Source of the DNA: Desulfarculus sp.
GTDB lineage: Bacteria > Desulfobacterota > Desulfarculia > Desulfarculales > Desulfarculaceae
Direction: 5' to 3'
Assembly (NCBI GenBank): GCA_020216625.1
Contig: JAIUYB010000010.1
Location: 1 to 14,695, forward strand
Length of the DNA: 14,695 bases
A program made the translations under genes and the position numbers. Below are positions 1-8,727 of this stretch, piece by piece. Each line of letters begins with the position of its first letter. Position 1 is the stretch's first letter. A model generated the notes under the pieces. It did no database searches. It was not told the DNA's origin and was given only the letters and a program-made list of their open reading frames with translations.

Positions 1-131
1 CGCTGTCGAACCATGAAGCCAAAGGGATGCCAACCAGCGGCGGCCCGCCGCACCCGGAATCTAAGCGCCAAATTCCGCGGAGGAACACCGGGATAGCTCG
101 GGGGCGCTTCCCCTGGCCAGGCCCGCCCTGC

Positions 132-144
132 TTGCATTTTGCAA
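132..144. promoter_or_regulatory. Inverted repeat TTGCA-N3-TGCAA, putative activator site
   Basis: TTGCATTTTGCAA is a perfect 5-bp inverted repeat around three bases. Its centre (138) lies 139 bp upstream of the -24 GG of the sigma-54 type promoter at 276-291, a usual distance for an enhancer-binding-protein site. A lone half-site TGCAA at 172-176 sits where the right arm of a second copy would fall 32 bp downstream, but its left arm is not conserved. Related repeats occur at 12174-12186, 12206-12218, 12363-12375 and 12396-12408. Binding by the regulator encoded at 432-1838 is an inference. Confidence 0.5.
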
Positions 145-275
145 TCAGACCCTTCCCGGCCCCGGTTTTCCTGCAAGCTCGCCCCGGATGACCACTCGGC
201 GGGATGGCAGTATTCATGCCACCTTGCGCGGAAGCTCCAACGGCAGGGCGGCCTTGGCCGGGCCCTGTCTGGTGT

Positions 276-291
276 TGGCACCAAAGATGCT
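276..291 (+). promoter_or_regulatory. Sigma-54 type -24/-12 promoter of the response regulator gene
   Basis: TGGCAC (276-281), five bases, then ATGCT (287-291) matches the sigma-54 consensus TGGCAC-N5-TTGCW with one mismatch and the exact GG-N10-GC spacing. Transcription would start near 302, leaving a leader of about 130 nt before the gene at 432. No convincing sigma-70 -35/-10 pair was seen nearby. The rest of 1-431 shows no supportable gene. Confidence 0.55.
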
Positions 292-431
292 ATTATTGAC
301 TCAGTTTCGCCGATGACTCCCGGCCGACACCCGCCAGGCGGGCCGCCAGGCGCGTGGACGCCGAGCCAGCCTTGGTCTAGAATTCGTCCTGCCCGGGCCG
401 CGCCGGGCGCATCCTTGGGAGCGGTGGTTTG

Positions 432-1838
432 ATGGAGCGTGATCCTCAACTGGCCATCAGCCGTGGCGCCGACACCCAGGGCATGCGGGTGCTGGTGGTG
501 GATGACGAGCAAAACATCCGCACCACCTTGACCATGACCCTGGAATCGGCCGGAGCCCGGGTCAGCAGCGCCCGCAACAGCGAGGAGGCCCTGGCCATTC
601 TGCGGCGCAATCCTTTGGACCTGGTTTTCCTCGACCTGCGCCTGGGCGAGGAAAACGGCCTGGAGCTGCTGCCCCGCATCCTGAGCGAGCGCCCGGAGCT
701 CTCGGTGGTGGTCATCACCGCCTACGCCACCTTCGACACCGCGGTGGAGGCGGTGAAGCTGGGGGCCCAGGATTACCTGCCCAAGCCCTTCACCCCGGCT
801 CAGATCCGCCATGTCCTGGAGATGGTGGGCCAACGCCGCCAACTGGTCAGCCGCACCCGCGAGTTGGAGGAGCGCCTGAGCCAGGTGGTGCCCGAGGCCC
901 TGTTGGAAACCGGCTCTCCCATCATGAAGCAGGTGCTGGAGGTGGTCTGGCGGGCGGCGGTGTCCGACGCGCCGGTCCTTTTGCGCGGGGAGAGTGGCAC
1001 CGGCAAGGAGGTTCTGGCCCGGGGCCTGCACGCCCGCAGTCGGCGGGCGGCGCGTCCCTTCGTGGCCGTCAACTGCCCCACCTTGAGCGAAGATCTATTG
1101 GCCAGCGAGCTCTTCGGTCACGCCCGAGGGGCCTTCACCGGCGCTCTGAAAGACAAGCCCGGCCGGGTGGAGGCCGCCGAGGGCGGGACCCTGTTCCTGG
1201 ACGAGATCGGCGAGATACCAGGCAGCCTCCAGGCCAAGTTGTTGCGTTTCCTGCAGGGCAAGGAATTCGAGCGGGTGGGGGAGAACCTCACCCGCAGCGC
1301 CGACGTGCGGGTGGTGGCGGCCACCAACCGCGACCTGGAATCGGACATCAAGGCCGGCCGTTTTCGCGAGGATCTCTACTACCGCCTGAGCGTGGTGGAG
1401 GTCACCCTGCCCGCCCTGCGCAAACGGCCAGAGGACATCCTCCCCCTGGCCCGCCATTTCATCGACTTTTTCGCCCGTGGCAGCCGCCAGGGCCAACCCC
1501 GCCTTTCCGAGGAGGCCCAACGCAATCTCTTGTCCTATCCCTGGCCGGGCAACATCCGCGAGCTGCGCAACGCGGTGGAACGGGCCATGGTGCTTTCCAC
1601 CGCCGACGCCCTGGAACCCGGGGACTTCCCGGACCGGGTGGCGGCCGGGGCGGGGGATGGCATCACTCCGCAGTTGGGCGGCAACTTCAGCCTGGAGCAG
1701 GTGGAGGAGGAGCACATCCGGCGGGTCACCGCCCGCACCGCCACGCTGCAGGAGGCGGCCCACATCCTGGGGGTGGACGCCTCCACCCTTTGGCGGCGGC
1801 GTAAACGCAAGGTGCAGGAACAGGAAAAGACGGATTAG
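432..1838 (+). CDS. Sigma-54-dependent response regulator, NtrC family
   Basis: Two-component regulator that activates sigma-54 RNA polymerase when phosphorylated. From the ATG at 432 it has 468 residues. The receiver domain spans about 18-135, with acidic pair D24/D25, phospho-acceptor D68, T96 and K118. The AAA+ domain has Walker A GESGTGKE at 186-193, the sigma-54-contacting GAFTGA loop at 233-238 and Walker B GGTLFLDE at 251-258. A Fis-type helix-turn-helix lies at about 437-465. All hallmark residues are present, so it should be active. GGGAG at 417-421 precedes both the ATG and a TTG at 429; an internal ATG at 483 is also possible. The gene converges on the sensor kinase at 1835-3667, overlapping it by 4 nt at the stop codons, which suggests a cognate pair. 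A sigma-54 type promoter and inverted repeat upstream suggest autoregulation. The inducing signal is unknown. Confidence 0.93.
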   Translation: MERDPQLAISRGADTQGMRVLVVDDEQNIRTTLTMTLESAGARVSSARNSEEALAILRRNPLDLVFLDLRLGEENGLELLPRILSERPELSVVVITAYATFDTAVEAVKLGAQDYLPKPFTPAQIRHVLEMVGQRRQLVSRTRELEERLSQVVPEALLETGSPIMKQVLEVVWRAAVSDAPVLLRGESGTGKEVLARGLHARSRRAARPFVAVNCPTLSEDLLASELFGHARGAFTGALKDKPGRVEAAEGGTLFLDEIGEIPGSLQAKLLRFLQGKEFERVGENLTRSADVRVVAATNRDLESDIKAGRFREDLYYRLSVVEVTLPALRKRPEDILPLARHFIDFFARGSRQGQPRLSEEAQRNLLSYPWPGNIRELRNAVERAMVLSTADALEPGDFPDRVAAGAGDGITPQLGGNFSLEQVEEEHIRRVTARTATLQEAAHILGVDASTLWRRRKRKVQEQEKTD

Positions 1839-3667
1839 GCCGTGGCCTGGGGCAGGGTGAACCAGAAGCGGCTGCCCTGGCCCGGCCGGCTCTCGACCCC
1901 CAATTCGCCGCCATGGCTGCGCACCGCCTGGCGGGCGATGAACAGGCCCAGGCCAGAGCCCTTGGGCTTGGCGCCCGGCACCCCGTGAAACTTGCGGAAG
2001 ATGGCCTCCTGGTGCTCCACCGGGATGCCTTCGCCACTATCGGACACCTCGAATCGCACCCACCCGCCTTCGCTCTGGGCAAAAAGGCGCACCTCGCCAC
2101 CGGCGGGGGTGTGGCGGATGGCGTTGGCCAGCAGGTTGGAAAAGACCAGGTTGACCCGGTCCTGGTCGGCCAGGACCAGGGCTTGACAATCAATCCCCGG
2201 GGCGATGAGACGCAGGCCCTTGTTGTCCGCGGCCAGGCGGTGCTGCTCCAGGGCGTAGGCGATCATCTCCCCGGCCGGCACCGGCTGGCGACGCAGTTGC
2301 ACCCCCTGGTCGCTGATGCGCGACAGGTCCAGCAGGTCGTCGACCATGGCCTGCACTCGTTCACAGTCGTTGCGCGCCGCCTCCAACAACTCCCGTTGCT
2401 TGTCCGCCAGCGGCCCCGGCACCTGCTCCAGGAGCAGGTAGATGGCCATGCGCAGCGAGGTCAACGGGGTTCGGAACTCGTGGGCCACGGTGGCCACCAT
2501 GTCGCTCTTGAGCTGATCGAAAAGCCGCAAGCGGGTGACATCCTGCAGCACCACCGTCACCCCCTTGACCGAGTCAGCGGCGTCGCGCACCGGGGTGGCC
2601 CGGGGCAACAGATAACGGTCGCCGTCTCCGAAATCCAGCTTGATCGCCTCCTCGAAACCCGAGGGATGGTGGGGGCCCTGACCAGATATCACCTGTTGCA
2701 GCAAGGGAGCCAGGTGCGCCTCCAGGCCGGGATCGCGCACCCGCCAACCCAGGGGTGTTTGACCAAGGGGCTCCGGCACCACCAAGTTCAGCGATTCATG
2801 GTTGAAGTGCCTGATTTTACCCGCTAGATCAAAAACCAACACCGGATCCGGCAGGCTGTCGATGGCCGCCTGGCTGGCCTGCTGGGCCAAGAGCAGCTCG
2901 CTCAGCGAGCTTTGGCGATATTGGCGCAGGCGATGGGCCATCAGGTTGATTTCCCCGGCCAGGCGGGTCACCTCGTCGCGGCCGCCCACACTGACCCTGG
3001 CCTCGAAATCACCGCCGCCGATGCGTTGCACCGCCCGTCCCAGCATGGCCATGGGTTGCAACAGCCGGCTGGTGATGGCCAGGCTGACCAATAGGCCCAC
3101 CAACAGGGCTCCCAGGCTGACGGCCAGGGCGGTGGTGCGGAAATCCATGGCCCGGGCCGAGGCATGCTCGCCCTTTTGGATCATCGCGCTCTGGTTGATG
3201 GTCACGATATGATCGACAAACTTCTGCACCCTGGACAGGCTGGGCATCAGCTGGTGGAAGTAAATCTCGCGGGACTGGACGCCTTGTCCGGCCCGCTCCA
3301 AGGCCTGCAAGGCATCCAGGTAGTCGGTCCAGGCCCGTTGGACCTCGCTGGTGGCCTCCAGTTCACCGGCCTCCACCGAGCTCTCCCGCTGCTGGTGCAG
3401 CCCTTTCTCGAAGGCGAGCTTGAATTCCGAGAAATGCTCGGGCGTGGTGTAGTGCCCACTGAGCAGGGCGGTGGCGGCCGCGTCGTGGAGACGCTCCAGG
3501 GCGGAGTTCATCTCATAGGCGGCGCGCAGGCTGGAGTAGTTCTCTTTGGCGATGCGCTCGGAGCGCTGACTGAGGTTGGCGATGGTGCCAACCCCCAGCA
3601 GACCCACCGCCAACACCGCCAACAACAGGGGTAGCTGAGCCAGGAGTAGTTTGGTGCGCAGGGTCAC
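1835..3667 (-). CDS. Membrane sensor histidine kinase (HAMP-PAS-HisKA-HATPase)
   Basis: Sensor kinase of 610 residues from the GTG at 3667, chosen because GGAGG lies 6 nt upstream; an in-frame GTG at 3700 would add 11 residues but has a poor ribosome site. Order: TM1 (about 8-30), an extracytoplasmic mostly helical sensor region (about 31-176), TM2 (about 177-199), HAMP, PAS (about 262-378), then HisKA with phospho-acceptor H396 in VAHEFRTPLTSL. The ATPase domain has the N box around N511/N515, G1 DSGEGIP (543-549) and G2 GSGLGL (570-575). The layout resembles KinB-type kinases, but the ligand cannot be read from sequence. It is the last gene of the minus-strand run behind the V-ATPase, 109 nt after the preceding gene, and overlaps the stop of the convergent sigma-54 regulator, its likely partner. 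That pairing is inferred from position. Confidence 0.88.
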   Translation of the reverse strand: MTLRTKLLLAQLPLLLAVLAVGLLGVGTIANLSQRSERIAKENYSSLRAAYEMNSALERLHDAAATALLSGHYTTPEHFSEFKLAFEKGLHQQRESSVEAGELEATSEVQRAWTDYLDALQALERAGQGVQSREIYFHQLMPSLSRVQKFVDHIVTINQSAMIQKGEHASARAMDFRTTALAVSLGALLVGLLVSLAITSRLLQPMAMLGRAVQRIGGGDFEARVSVGGRDEVTRLAGEINLMAHRLRQYRQSSLSELLLAQQASQAAIDSLPDPVLVFDLAGKIRHFNHESLNLVVPEPLGQTPLGWRVRDPGLEAHLAPLLQQVISGQGPHHPSGFEEAIKLDFGDGDRYLLPRATPVRDAADSVKGVTVVLQDVTRLRLFDQLKSDMVATVAHEFRTPLTSLRMAIYLLLEQVPGPLADKQRELLEAARNDCERVQAMVDDLLDLSRISDQGVQLRRQPVPAGEMIAYALEQHRLAADNKGLRLIAPGIDCQALVLADQDRVNLVFSNLLANAIRHTPAGGEVRLFAQSEGGWVRFEVSDSGEGIPVEHQEAIFRKFHGVPGAKPKGSGLGLFIARQAVRSHGGELGVESRPGQGSRFWFTLPQATA

Positions 3668-3776
3668 CCACGGCCTCCGGTGCCGGATGTGCGCGAGCAC
3701 GCGGCGGGATCCGGCCCGCCATTCCGGCCATGATACCGCGACCGCCGCCGATGGTCCAGACGGCGGCCGCGACCGG

Positions 3777-4394
3777 TCAGCCCTGGGCCCTGGCCAATTG
3801 CGCGATGAGGTCGGCGGCTAGTTCCAGTTTCACCAGGCTGGTGTTCAAGACCAGGTGGTAGAGCGCGGGGTTGTCTGGATCGTGGGAATTGAACGCCTTG
3901 AGGAAGGCGATGCGCTTTTTCTCTTCGCGCCGCGCCACATGCTCTGCCCGCTCGCGATCCAGCTTGTAGTGGCTCATCAGCCGCGCGATGCGGTCCTCCT
4001 CCTGGGCCACCAGCATCACCCGCACCGTGGTGGGGTGGTTTTGCAGGACGAACTGGGAGCCCCGGCCAATGATGACCAGGGAGCCCTGGGCGGCCATCTC
4101 GGAAATGACCCGGCGAAGGAAGGCGCGGTAGTCGTCCTCGTCGAAGGTGGCGGAATAGTCGGGCAGGTTGCGTACGTAGGGAGAGGCCTTGACCATCTCC
4201 GCCACCAGCCGGCTGAGGAGGCCGCCGGCCTCCTTCTCGGCGTCTTCCACCGAGTGAAGGCTGACCCCGGCCTTCTTCGCCACTTCGGTCAAGATCGTCC
4301 GGTTGACCAGGCGGTAACCCAGGCGCTGGGCCACCATTTCACCGATCACCTGACCTCCGGCCCCGTATTGCCGGGAGATGCTCACCACCGCCAT
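3777..4394 (-). CDS. Cytidylate kinase-like family protein
   Basis: A 205-residue protein opening with MAVVSISRQYGAGGQVIG. The SRQYGAGG segment (7-14) is the modified phosphate-binding loop of the cytidylate-kinase-like family (PF13189). VIIGRGSQFVL (about 108-118) and a basic, charged helical region (about 130-165) are also typical. True CMP kinases phosphorylate CMP/dCMP. Members of this family are often annotated as such, but their substrate is largely unproven, so a housekeeping cmk role should not be assumed. The ATG at 4394 is preceded by GAGGTG. It lies 94 nt downstream of atpK on the same strand, with a strong hairpin between them, and ahead of the sensor kinase. It is probably co-transcribed at least partly with the ATPase. 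A link to ATPase function or signalling is speculative. Confidence 0.82.
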   Translation of the reverse strand: MAVVSISRQYGAGGQVIGEMVAQRLGYRLVNRTILTEVAKKAGVSLHSVEDAEKEAGGLLSRLVAEMVKASPYVRNLPDYSATFDEDDYRAFLRRVISEMAAQGSLVIIGRGSQFVLQNHPTTVRVMLVAQEEDRIARLMSHYKLDRERAEHVARREEKKRIAFLKAFNSHDPDNPALYHLVLNTSLVKLELAADLIAQLARAQG

Positions 4395-4435
4395 GGTCCA
4401 CCTCGTCCCGCGGGCAAGTGCCGATCCCGGGCTTC

Positions 4436-4464
4436 GGCCCGCCCCGGAGGTCCGGGCGCGGGCC
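4436..4464 (-). repeat. Strong intergenic hairpin between atpK and the kinase-like gene
   Basis: GGCCCGC (4436-4442) pairs with GCGGGCC (4458-4464). CCCGGA and TCCGGG inside pair as well with a 2-base loop, giving about 13 pairs with one bulge. A second small hairpin with a TTCG loop lies just beside it (4428-4441). No U-run follows on the minus strand, so this is not a classic intrinsic terminator. It may reduce read-through or stabilise the 3' end of the ATPase message. Confidence 0.5.
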
Positions 4465-4488
4465 GTTTAGCCGAGGAAGATGTGATTT

Positions 4489-4923
4489 CTACAGACCGCC
4501 AGCCATGACGATGCCGGCCACCAGCGCGAAGATCGCGAAGCTCTCGGCCATGCCCGCCGCGGCGAAGCATTTGCCGAAGATCTCCTGTTTGGTGGTGGAG
4601 GCCAGAATGGCGGTGGCGCAGACCTTGCCTTGATAAACCGCGGACATGCAGATGGCGATGCCGCAGAAAATGCCAATGCCCAGCACCGCCGCGCCGGCCG
4701 CGGCCACCTTGGGCAGGAGCACGAACATGAGGATCAGGCCGTAGATGGTCTGGCTGGAAGGGGCCGCCGAGATGCCGATGAACTTGCCGTGACCCTCGTC
4801 CGTCTTGGCCATGGCGCCATGGGAGGCCGCGCCCGCGTTGCCCACGCCGATGGCGCTGCCGATGGCCGGAATGCCGATCGCGAAGGCGCAGCCGAAGTAA
4901 CCCAGAACCGTCGAGATGTCCAT
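4489..4923 (-). CDS. atpK: V-type ATPase subunit K (rotor proteolipid)
   Basis: Membrane rotor subunit of the V0 sector that carries the transported ion. At 144 residues it has four hydrophobic helices in two hairpins, the double-length form typical of bacterial V-ATPases. Helices fall at about 5-30, 50-72, 77-107 and 117-142. The ion-binding glutamate is E127 in helix 4 (MAESFAIF). Alignment by eye to Enterococcus hirae NtpK places S57, Q58 and Y61 in helix 2 (APSSQTIYG) and Q98 in helix 3 (YQGKV) opposite NtpK T64, Q65, Y68 and Q110. These are Na+ ligands or neighbours, so the site may bind Na+. AGGAGG precedes the ATG. It is the last ATPase gene, 18 nt after subunit I. Confidence 0.93.
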   Translation of the reverse strand: MDISTVLGYFGCAFAIGIPAIGSAIGVGNAGAASHGAMAKTDEGHGKFIGISAAPSSQTIYGLILMFVLLPKVAAAGAAVLGIGIFCGIAICMSAVYQGKVCATAILASTTKQEIFGKCFAAAGMAESFAIFALVAGIVMAGGL

Positions 4924-4941
4924 TGCCCAATCCTCCTCTAG

Positions 4942-6711
4942 TTAAGCTCTCTTAGCAATCTGTCGGAACGGTTTGAACGGCAGCCCGTCGCCTTCGAAGC
5001 ACCACCGATACCACTCCAGGAAATTGAGGCGCAGCCCGTGCACGACTCCGCCCATGATGCCCAGGACGATGTTGATGGCATGTCCGCAGACCAACACCAG
5101 CGCCGCGAAGACGTACCCAATGTACGGCACCGAGTCCTTGGTCATTCCGCCCAGCATGTTGAAGGTCTGGCACATGTACATGGTGGCCAGGCCCAGGGCG
5201 AACAGACGCATATAGGACAGCACGTCGGCGAAGAGCTGGATGGCGCCCAGGGCGCCATTCAAGCCCGCCAGGATTCGGATGAGGAAGTTCTTGTGATCGC
5301 TGGTGAACAGGATCACCACCGCGAAGCCCGCGATAAGGACCCACATGGCCACCGGCTGGATGGGCGCGCCCTTCATGTAATCCTGGAGGACGAACAGCCC
5401 GGCCCAGGTCACCAGCAGCCAGCCCAGGGAGGGCAGGTCGCGGTTGCGCTTGAGCTTGATGATCAACGCGATGCTGATGTGGACCATGCCGATGATGATG
5501 GACACCAGCATGGCGTGGGACTGGCCTTCCTTGGTGCCGAAATCCATCAGCATGATCTTGGTCAGCGGGTTGCCCGGGTCCAAGGCGACGCCGAAATAGC
5601 TGGCCGTGATCAGGCCAAAGAACATGGTGGAGCCGCCCAGCAGGTAGCTCAGGGTGATCATGCGCTTGGCCAAGGGCGAGGGATCCTTGGCCTTCCTGTG
5701 GAGCAGGACGGTCAACAGGGTCAGCACCACGCCGTAGCCGAAGTCGCCGATGATCATGCCGTAGAAGAAGGCGAAGCTGTAGAAGACGATCCCGCTGGGG
5801 TCGAAGTCGGCGTAATTGGGATGGCTGTAGATCTGGACCAGGTCCTCGCCCGGGGCGAAGGCCGGTTTGTTGGCCAGGAGCACCGGCACCCGGTCGCCGT
5901 CCTCGGGCTCTTCGGCGTAATGGTAAAAGGTCAGGTCATCGCCCAGGGACTTAACCAGATCCTCCTCGGTGGCCGCCGACCAGCATTTGAGCACGAACAG
6001 GCGGTCTTCCAGCTCCGCCGCGGTGTTTAAAAGGGCCCGGCGGTATTCCACCTCGTCGGTCAACTCGGCCTCGGCCTGTTCCAGCACCGCCAGGCGCTGG
6101 GCCAGGTCGTTGTATTCGGCCTGGATGGCCTGCTGCTGGGCCTCCTTTTCGCCGATCAGCCGTTCCACCTCGGCCAACCCGCGCTCGGGCATTTTGTCGG
6201 GCAGCAGGCCCAGTTGCAGTGGCTCGCGGGTGATGGTGACGAAGGGTGTTTCGCCCGGGCCGTCTCCGGCCTTGAGGTGGAATACGCCATCCAGGGGCAG
6301 AGAGGCCAGCAGCCGGGCCGAGGCGCGGTAGAATTGCAACACCAGGCCCTTGGCCCGCAGCAGACCCAGGTCCGCGATGTTGAAGTCGCCCCAGGGCGCC
6401 AACAAGGCGCGCTCCTTGCGCAACTGGGTCAGCTCCACCGCCAGGCGGTTCTCTTGCTGGGCCAGCTCCTCGCGCCGGGCGCAGATGGTCGCGGCGTCGC
6501 CGCTGGCCGCGGGGCGCTCCTTGGGCGCTCGCCGGGCCAGGAATTTCTTGACCTCGCCGACCTTCTGGAGCTCCTTGGCCAGCTCCTGGGGCTCGGCGGC
6601 CTCCGGCGGCAGGATCAGGTGGGTCACGCCCGCCTGCTGCAGCCGCTTCATGAATTCTTCCTTCTCGGCGTTGAGGCCGATGAAGGTCATCTTGCGCATC
6701 TTGACGATCAC
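4942..6711 (-). CDS. atpI: V-type ATPase subunit I (membrane stator, a-subunit homologue)
   Basis: A 589-residue stator subunit forming the ion half-channels beside the K ring. The N-terminal half (1 to about 300) is soluble, with coiled-coil stretches around 60-110 and 175-235. The C-terminal half (about 310-570) is membrane-embedded, starting with the conserved segment SGIVFYSFAFFYGMIIGDFGYG. The essential channel arginine is R502 in LSYMRLFALGL, and a second conserved basic position is R561 in HGLRLNFLEW. The length is at the short end for the family, matching a reduced bacterial enzyme. The GTG at 6711 is chosen because GAGGAG lies 7 nt upstream; an ATG at 6699 is an alternative. It sits between subunits D (48 nt gap) and K (18 nt gap), the usual order in bacteria with the E-C-A-B-D-I-K arrangement. 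Confidence 0.93.
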   Translation of the reverse strand: MIVKMRKMTFIGLNAEKEEFMKRLQQAGVTHLILPPEAAEPQELAKELQKVGEVKKFLARRAPKERPAASGDAATICARREELAQQENRLAVELTQLRKERALLAPWGDFNIADLGLLRAKGLVLQFYRASARLLASLPLDGVFHLKAGDGPGETPFVTITREPLQLGLLPDKMPERGLAEVERLIGEKEAQQQAIQAEYNDLAQRLAVLEQAEAELTDEVEYRRALLNTAAELEDRLFVLKCWSAATEEDLVKSLGDDLTFYHYAEEPEDGDRVPVLLANKPAFAPGEDLVQIYSHPNYADFDPSGIVFYSFAFFYGMIIGDFGYGVVLTLLTVLLHRKAKDPSPLAKRMITLSYLLGGSTMFFGLITASYFGVALDPGNPLTKIMLMDFGTKEGQSHAMLVSIIIGMVHISIALIIKLKRNRDLPSLGWLLVTWAGLFVLQDYMKGAPIQPVAMWVLIAGFAVVILFTSDHKNFLIRILAGLNGALGAIQLFADVLSYMRLFALGLATMYMCQTFNMLGGMTKDSVPYIGYVFAALVLVCGHAINIVLGIMGGVVHGLRLNFLEWYRWCFEGDGLPFKPFRQIAKRA

Positions 6712-6759
6712 GCCCGCACTCCTCGCGCTGATGGTCCGGGGCCCGGCGGCCCGGGTCGC

Positions 6760-7356
6760 CTAACTGGCCAGCTTGCCCTTGGCCAGCTTGGCCCGGCCCA
6801 CCGCCGCCGTCTCGTCGTCGCCCAGGAAAATCTTGATCCGGCGGATGTTTTCCTTCAGCTCCGGGATGAGCTTCTTTTCGAAGAGGTTCACCCGCTGAGT
6901 GGTGGTGCGCAGCTCGTCCTTGAGCAGGCCCTCCTTGACCAGCAGAACCTTCAGCTCCTCCCGGGCGCTGACCAGCCGCCGCAACTCCTCCACCGCCTGG
7001 TCCTGCCAGGCCGGGGTGGCGAAGAACGAGTACTCGGCCGGCGCGAAAACCACCTGGCGGAACTCGGGCACCTCCACACCGGCGATGTTGTCCCGGTCGG
7101 TGAGCACCTCGCCCACCTGCAGCAGGCGCGGCAGCTCCACCGTGGGGTCGGACAAAAGCTCGGCCCAGCCCCGCACCCCCTCGGACACCTGGCGCATCTC
7201 CTGACGCTTGGCCTCCACCACCGGCTCCAACTGGCGCAGCACCAACTGGAGCTGCATCTTCTTTAGCTGGAGGATCGGCAGGAACTTCTGGTATTTGGCC
7301 AGGGCGTCCCGCTGTTGCTTCAGCGCGGTTTTGTTGAACTTCGGCTTATCGGCCAT
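6760..7356 (-). CDS. atpD: V-type ATPase subunit D (central rotor shaft)
   Basis: A 198-residue subunit that forms the central coiled-coil shaft turning inside the A3B3 head and coupling catalysis to the K ring. The N-terminal helix carries the family pattern FNKTALKQQRDALAKYQ, with further Leu/Gln-rich heptads to about residue 70. The C-terminal helix (about 140-190) ends in a basic KAKLAKGKLAS-type tail. Length is normal for the family. The ribosome site before the ATG at 7356 is weak (GGCGG). The 68-nt gap after subunit B contains a small hairpin, CCCCGC-TCGC-GCGGGG (7387-7402), which could tune the B:D ratio. In most V-ATPases D pairs with subunit F, but no F gene is visible in this operon. 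Confidence 0.92.
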   Translation of the reverse strand: MADKPKFNKTALKQQRDALAKYQKFLPILQLKKMQLQLVLRQLEPVVEAKRQEMRQVSEGVRGWAELLSDPTVELPRLLQVGEVLTDRDNIAGVEVPEFRQVVFAPAEYSFFATPAWQDQAVEELRRLVSAREELKVLLVKEGLLKDELRTTTQRVNLFEKKLIPELKENIRRIKIFLGDDETAAVGRAKLAKGKLAS

Positions 7357-7424
7357 GACAATCCGCCGCCTATCTCGCTTCTGGGGCCCCGCTCGCGCGG
7401 GGGGCGCCTGTTGACCGCCCGGAC

Positions 7425-8723
7425 CTACTGGGCTGGCCAGAACTCTTTGACCAGCTCATCCTTCAGGCCGGTCTGCACCGGCTCGAAGTGCCGGGCCAGG
7501 ATCGCCCAGCAGCGGTCCAGGGCCACCTCGATGGGCATGTTGACGTTAAGGTCCATCAACTCCCGCTCGAAGTCCTGGCCATAGGCCAAGAGGGTCTCGT
7601 CCCACTTGGAGACCTTGAAGCCCATGGCAATCTTGTTGCGCGACTCGCGGCAGTCGGAATACAGCCGGATCATGGTGTTCATCACGTCGTTGTGGTCCCG
7701 GCGGGTGGCCTTGCTGACCACGTTCTGCTTGAGCCGCGACAGGGAGCCGAAGGGGTCGATGACCCCGTGGCGCAGGTAGAACTGCCCCTCGGTGATGTAG
7801 CCGGTGTTGTCCGGGATGGGGTGGGTCACGTCGTCGCCGGGCATGGTGGTCACCGCCAGGATGGTGATGTCGCCCGAACCCTCGATATCCACCGCCTTCT
7901 CGTAACGGGCGGCCAACTGGCTGTAGAGGTCGCCTGGGTAGCCGCGGTTGCTGGGGATTTGCTCCATGGAGATGCTGATCTCCTTGAGCGAATCGCTGAA
8001 GTTGGTCATGTCGGTCAACAGCACCAGCACTCGCTTGCCGCTTTCGGCGAAGCGCTCGGCCACCGCCAACGCCATGTCCGGCACCAACAGGCACTCCACC
8101 ACCGGGTCGGAGGCCAGATGGATGAACATGATGACTCGGTTCATGACCCCCGATTCCTCGAAGGTGCGCTTGAAGAAGGTGTAGTCGTCGAATTTCAGGC
8201 CCATGCCGCCCAGGACGATGATGTCGGCCTCGGCCTGCATGCCCACCCGGGCCAAGAGCTGGTTGTAGGGCTCGCCGGGGATGGAGAAGATCGGCAGCTT
8301 CTGGCTCACCACCAGGGAGTTGAAGACGTCGATCATCGGGATGTTGGTGCGGATCATCTGCTTGGGGATGACCCGGTTGGCCGGGTTGAAGGAGGGACCG
8401 CCGATGGGGATCTCCTCCTCCACCGGCTCCGGCCCGCCGTCGATGGGCACGCCGGAGCCATTGAAGATGCGGCCCAGGAGCGCGTTGCCGTACTTGACCA
8501 TCATGGGATGGCCCAGAAAGCGCACCTTGTCGTTGGTGGAGATGCCCTTGGTGCCGCCGAAGACCTGCACGGTCACGTTATCGCCGTTGAGGCTGATGAC
8601 CTGGCCCAGGGTTTCCCGGCCCGGCGACTGGAGCAGGGCCAACTCGCCCAGGCCCACGCCGGCGGCCTTCAGGGTGGCGATGTTGCCGGTGATCTCGTCG
8701 ATCTTGGTAATGATCTCTCTCAC
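7425..8723 (-). CDS. atpB: V-type ATPase subunit B (non-catalytic head subunit)
   Basis: A 432-residue subunit that alternates with A in the hexameric head and contributes to the nucleotide sites. It has an N-terminal beta barrel (about 10-75). The P-loop position holds the degenerate SIPGEPYNQ (147-155), which identifies a B rather than an A subunit. The regions [19 protein letters not shown] and [13 protein letters not shown] are conserved B-family signatures. Start is the GTG at 8723, only 4 nt after the stop of subunit A, so the two are probably translationally coupled. The full length and intact motifs indicate a working subunit. Confidence 0.96.
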   Translation of the reverse strand: MREIITKIDEITGNIATLKAAGVGLGELALLQSPGRETLGQVISLNGDNVTVQVFGGTKGISTNDKVRFLGHPMMVKYGNALLGRIFNGSGVPIDGGPEPVEEEIPIGGPSFNPANRVIPKQMIRTNIPMIDVFNSLVVSQKLPIFSIPGEPYNQLLARVGMQAEADIIVLGGMGLKFDDYTFFKRTFEESGVMNRVIMFIHLASDPVVECLLVPDMALAVAERFAESGKRVLVLLTDMTNFSDSLKEISISMEQIPSNRGYPGDLYSQLAARYEKAVDIEGSGDITILAVTTMPGDDVTHPIPDNTGYITEGQFYLRHGVIDPFGSLSRLKQNVVSKATRRDHNDVMNTMIRLYSDCRESRNKIAMGFKVSKWDETLLAYGQDFERELMDLNVNMPIEVALDRCWAILARHFEPVQTGLKDELVKEFWPAQ

Positions 8724-8727
8724 GGCC

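Noticed and set aside
139..432. A 97-codon frame upstream of the response regulator
   Set aside because: Starts at a rare start codon without a ribosome site, contains the sigma-54 promoter, and its translation is Pro/Arg/Gly-rich with no family pattern.
3744..3767. GCCGCCG/CGGCGGC hairpin between the kinase-like gene and the sensor kinase, considered as a terminator
   Set aside because: The loop is 10 bases and no U-run follows on the transcribed strand. Such pairing is common by chance in this GC-rich sequence.
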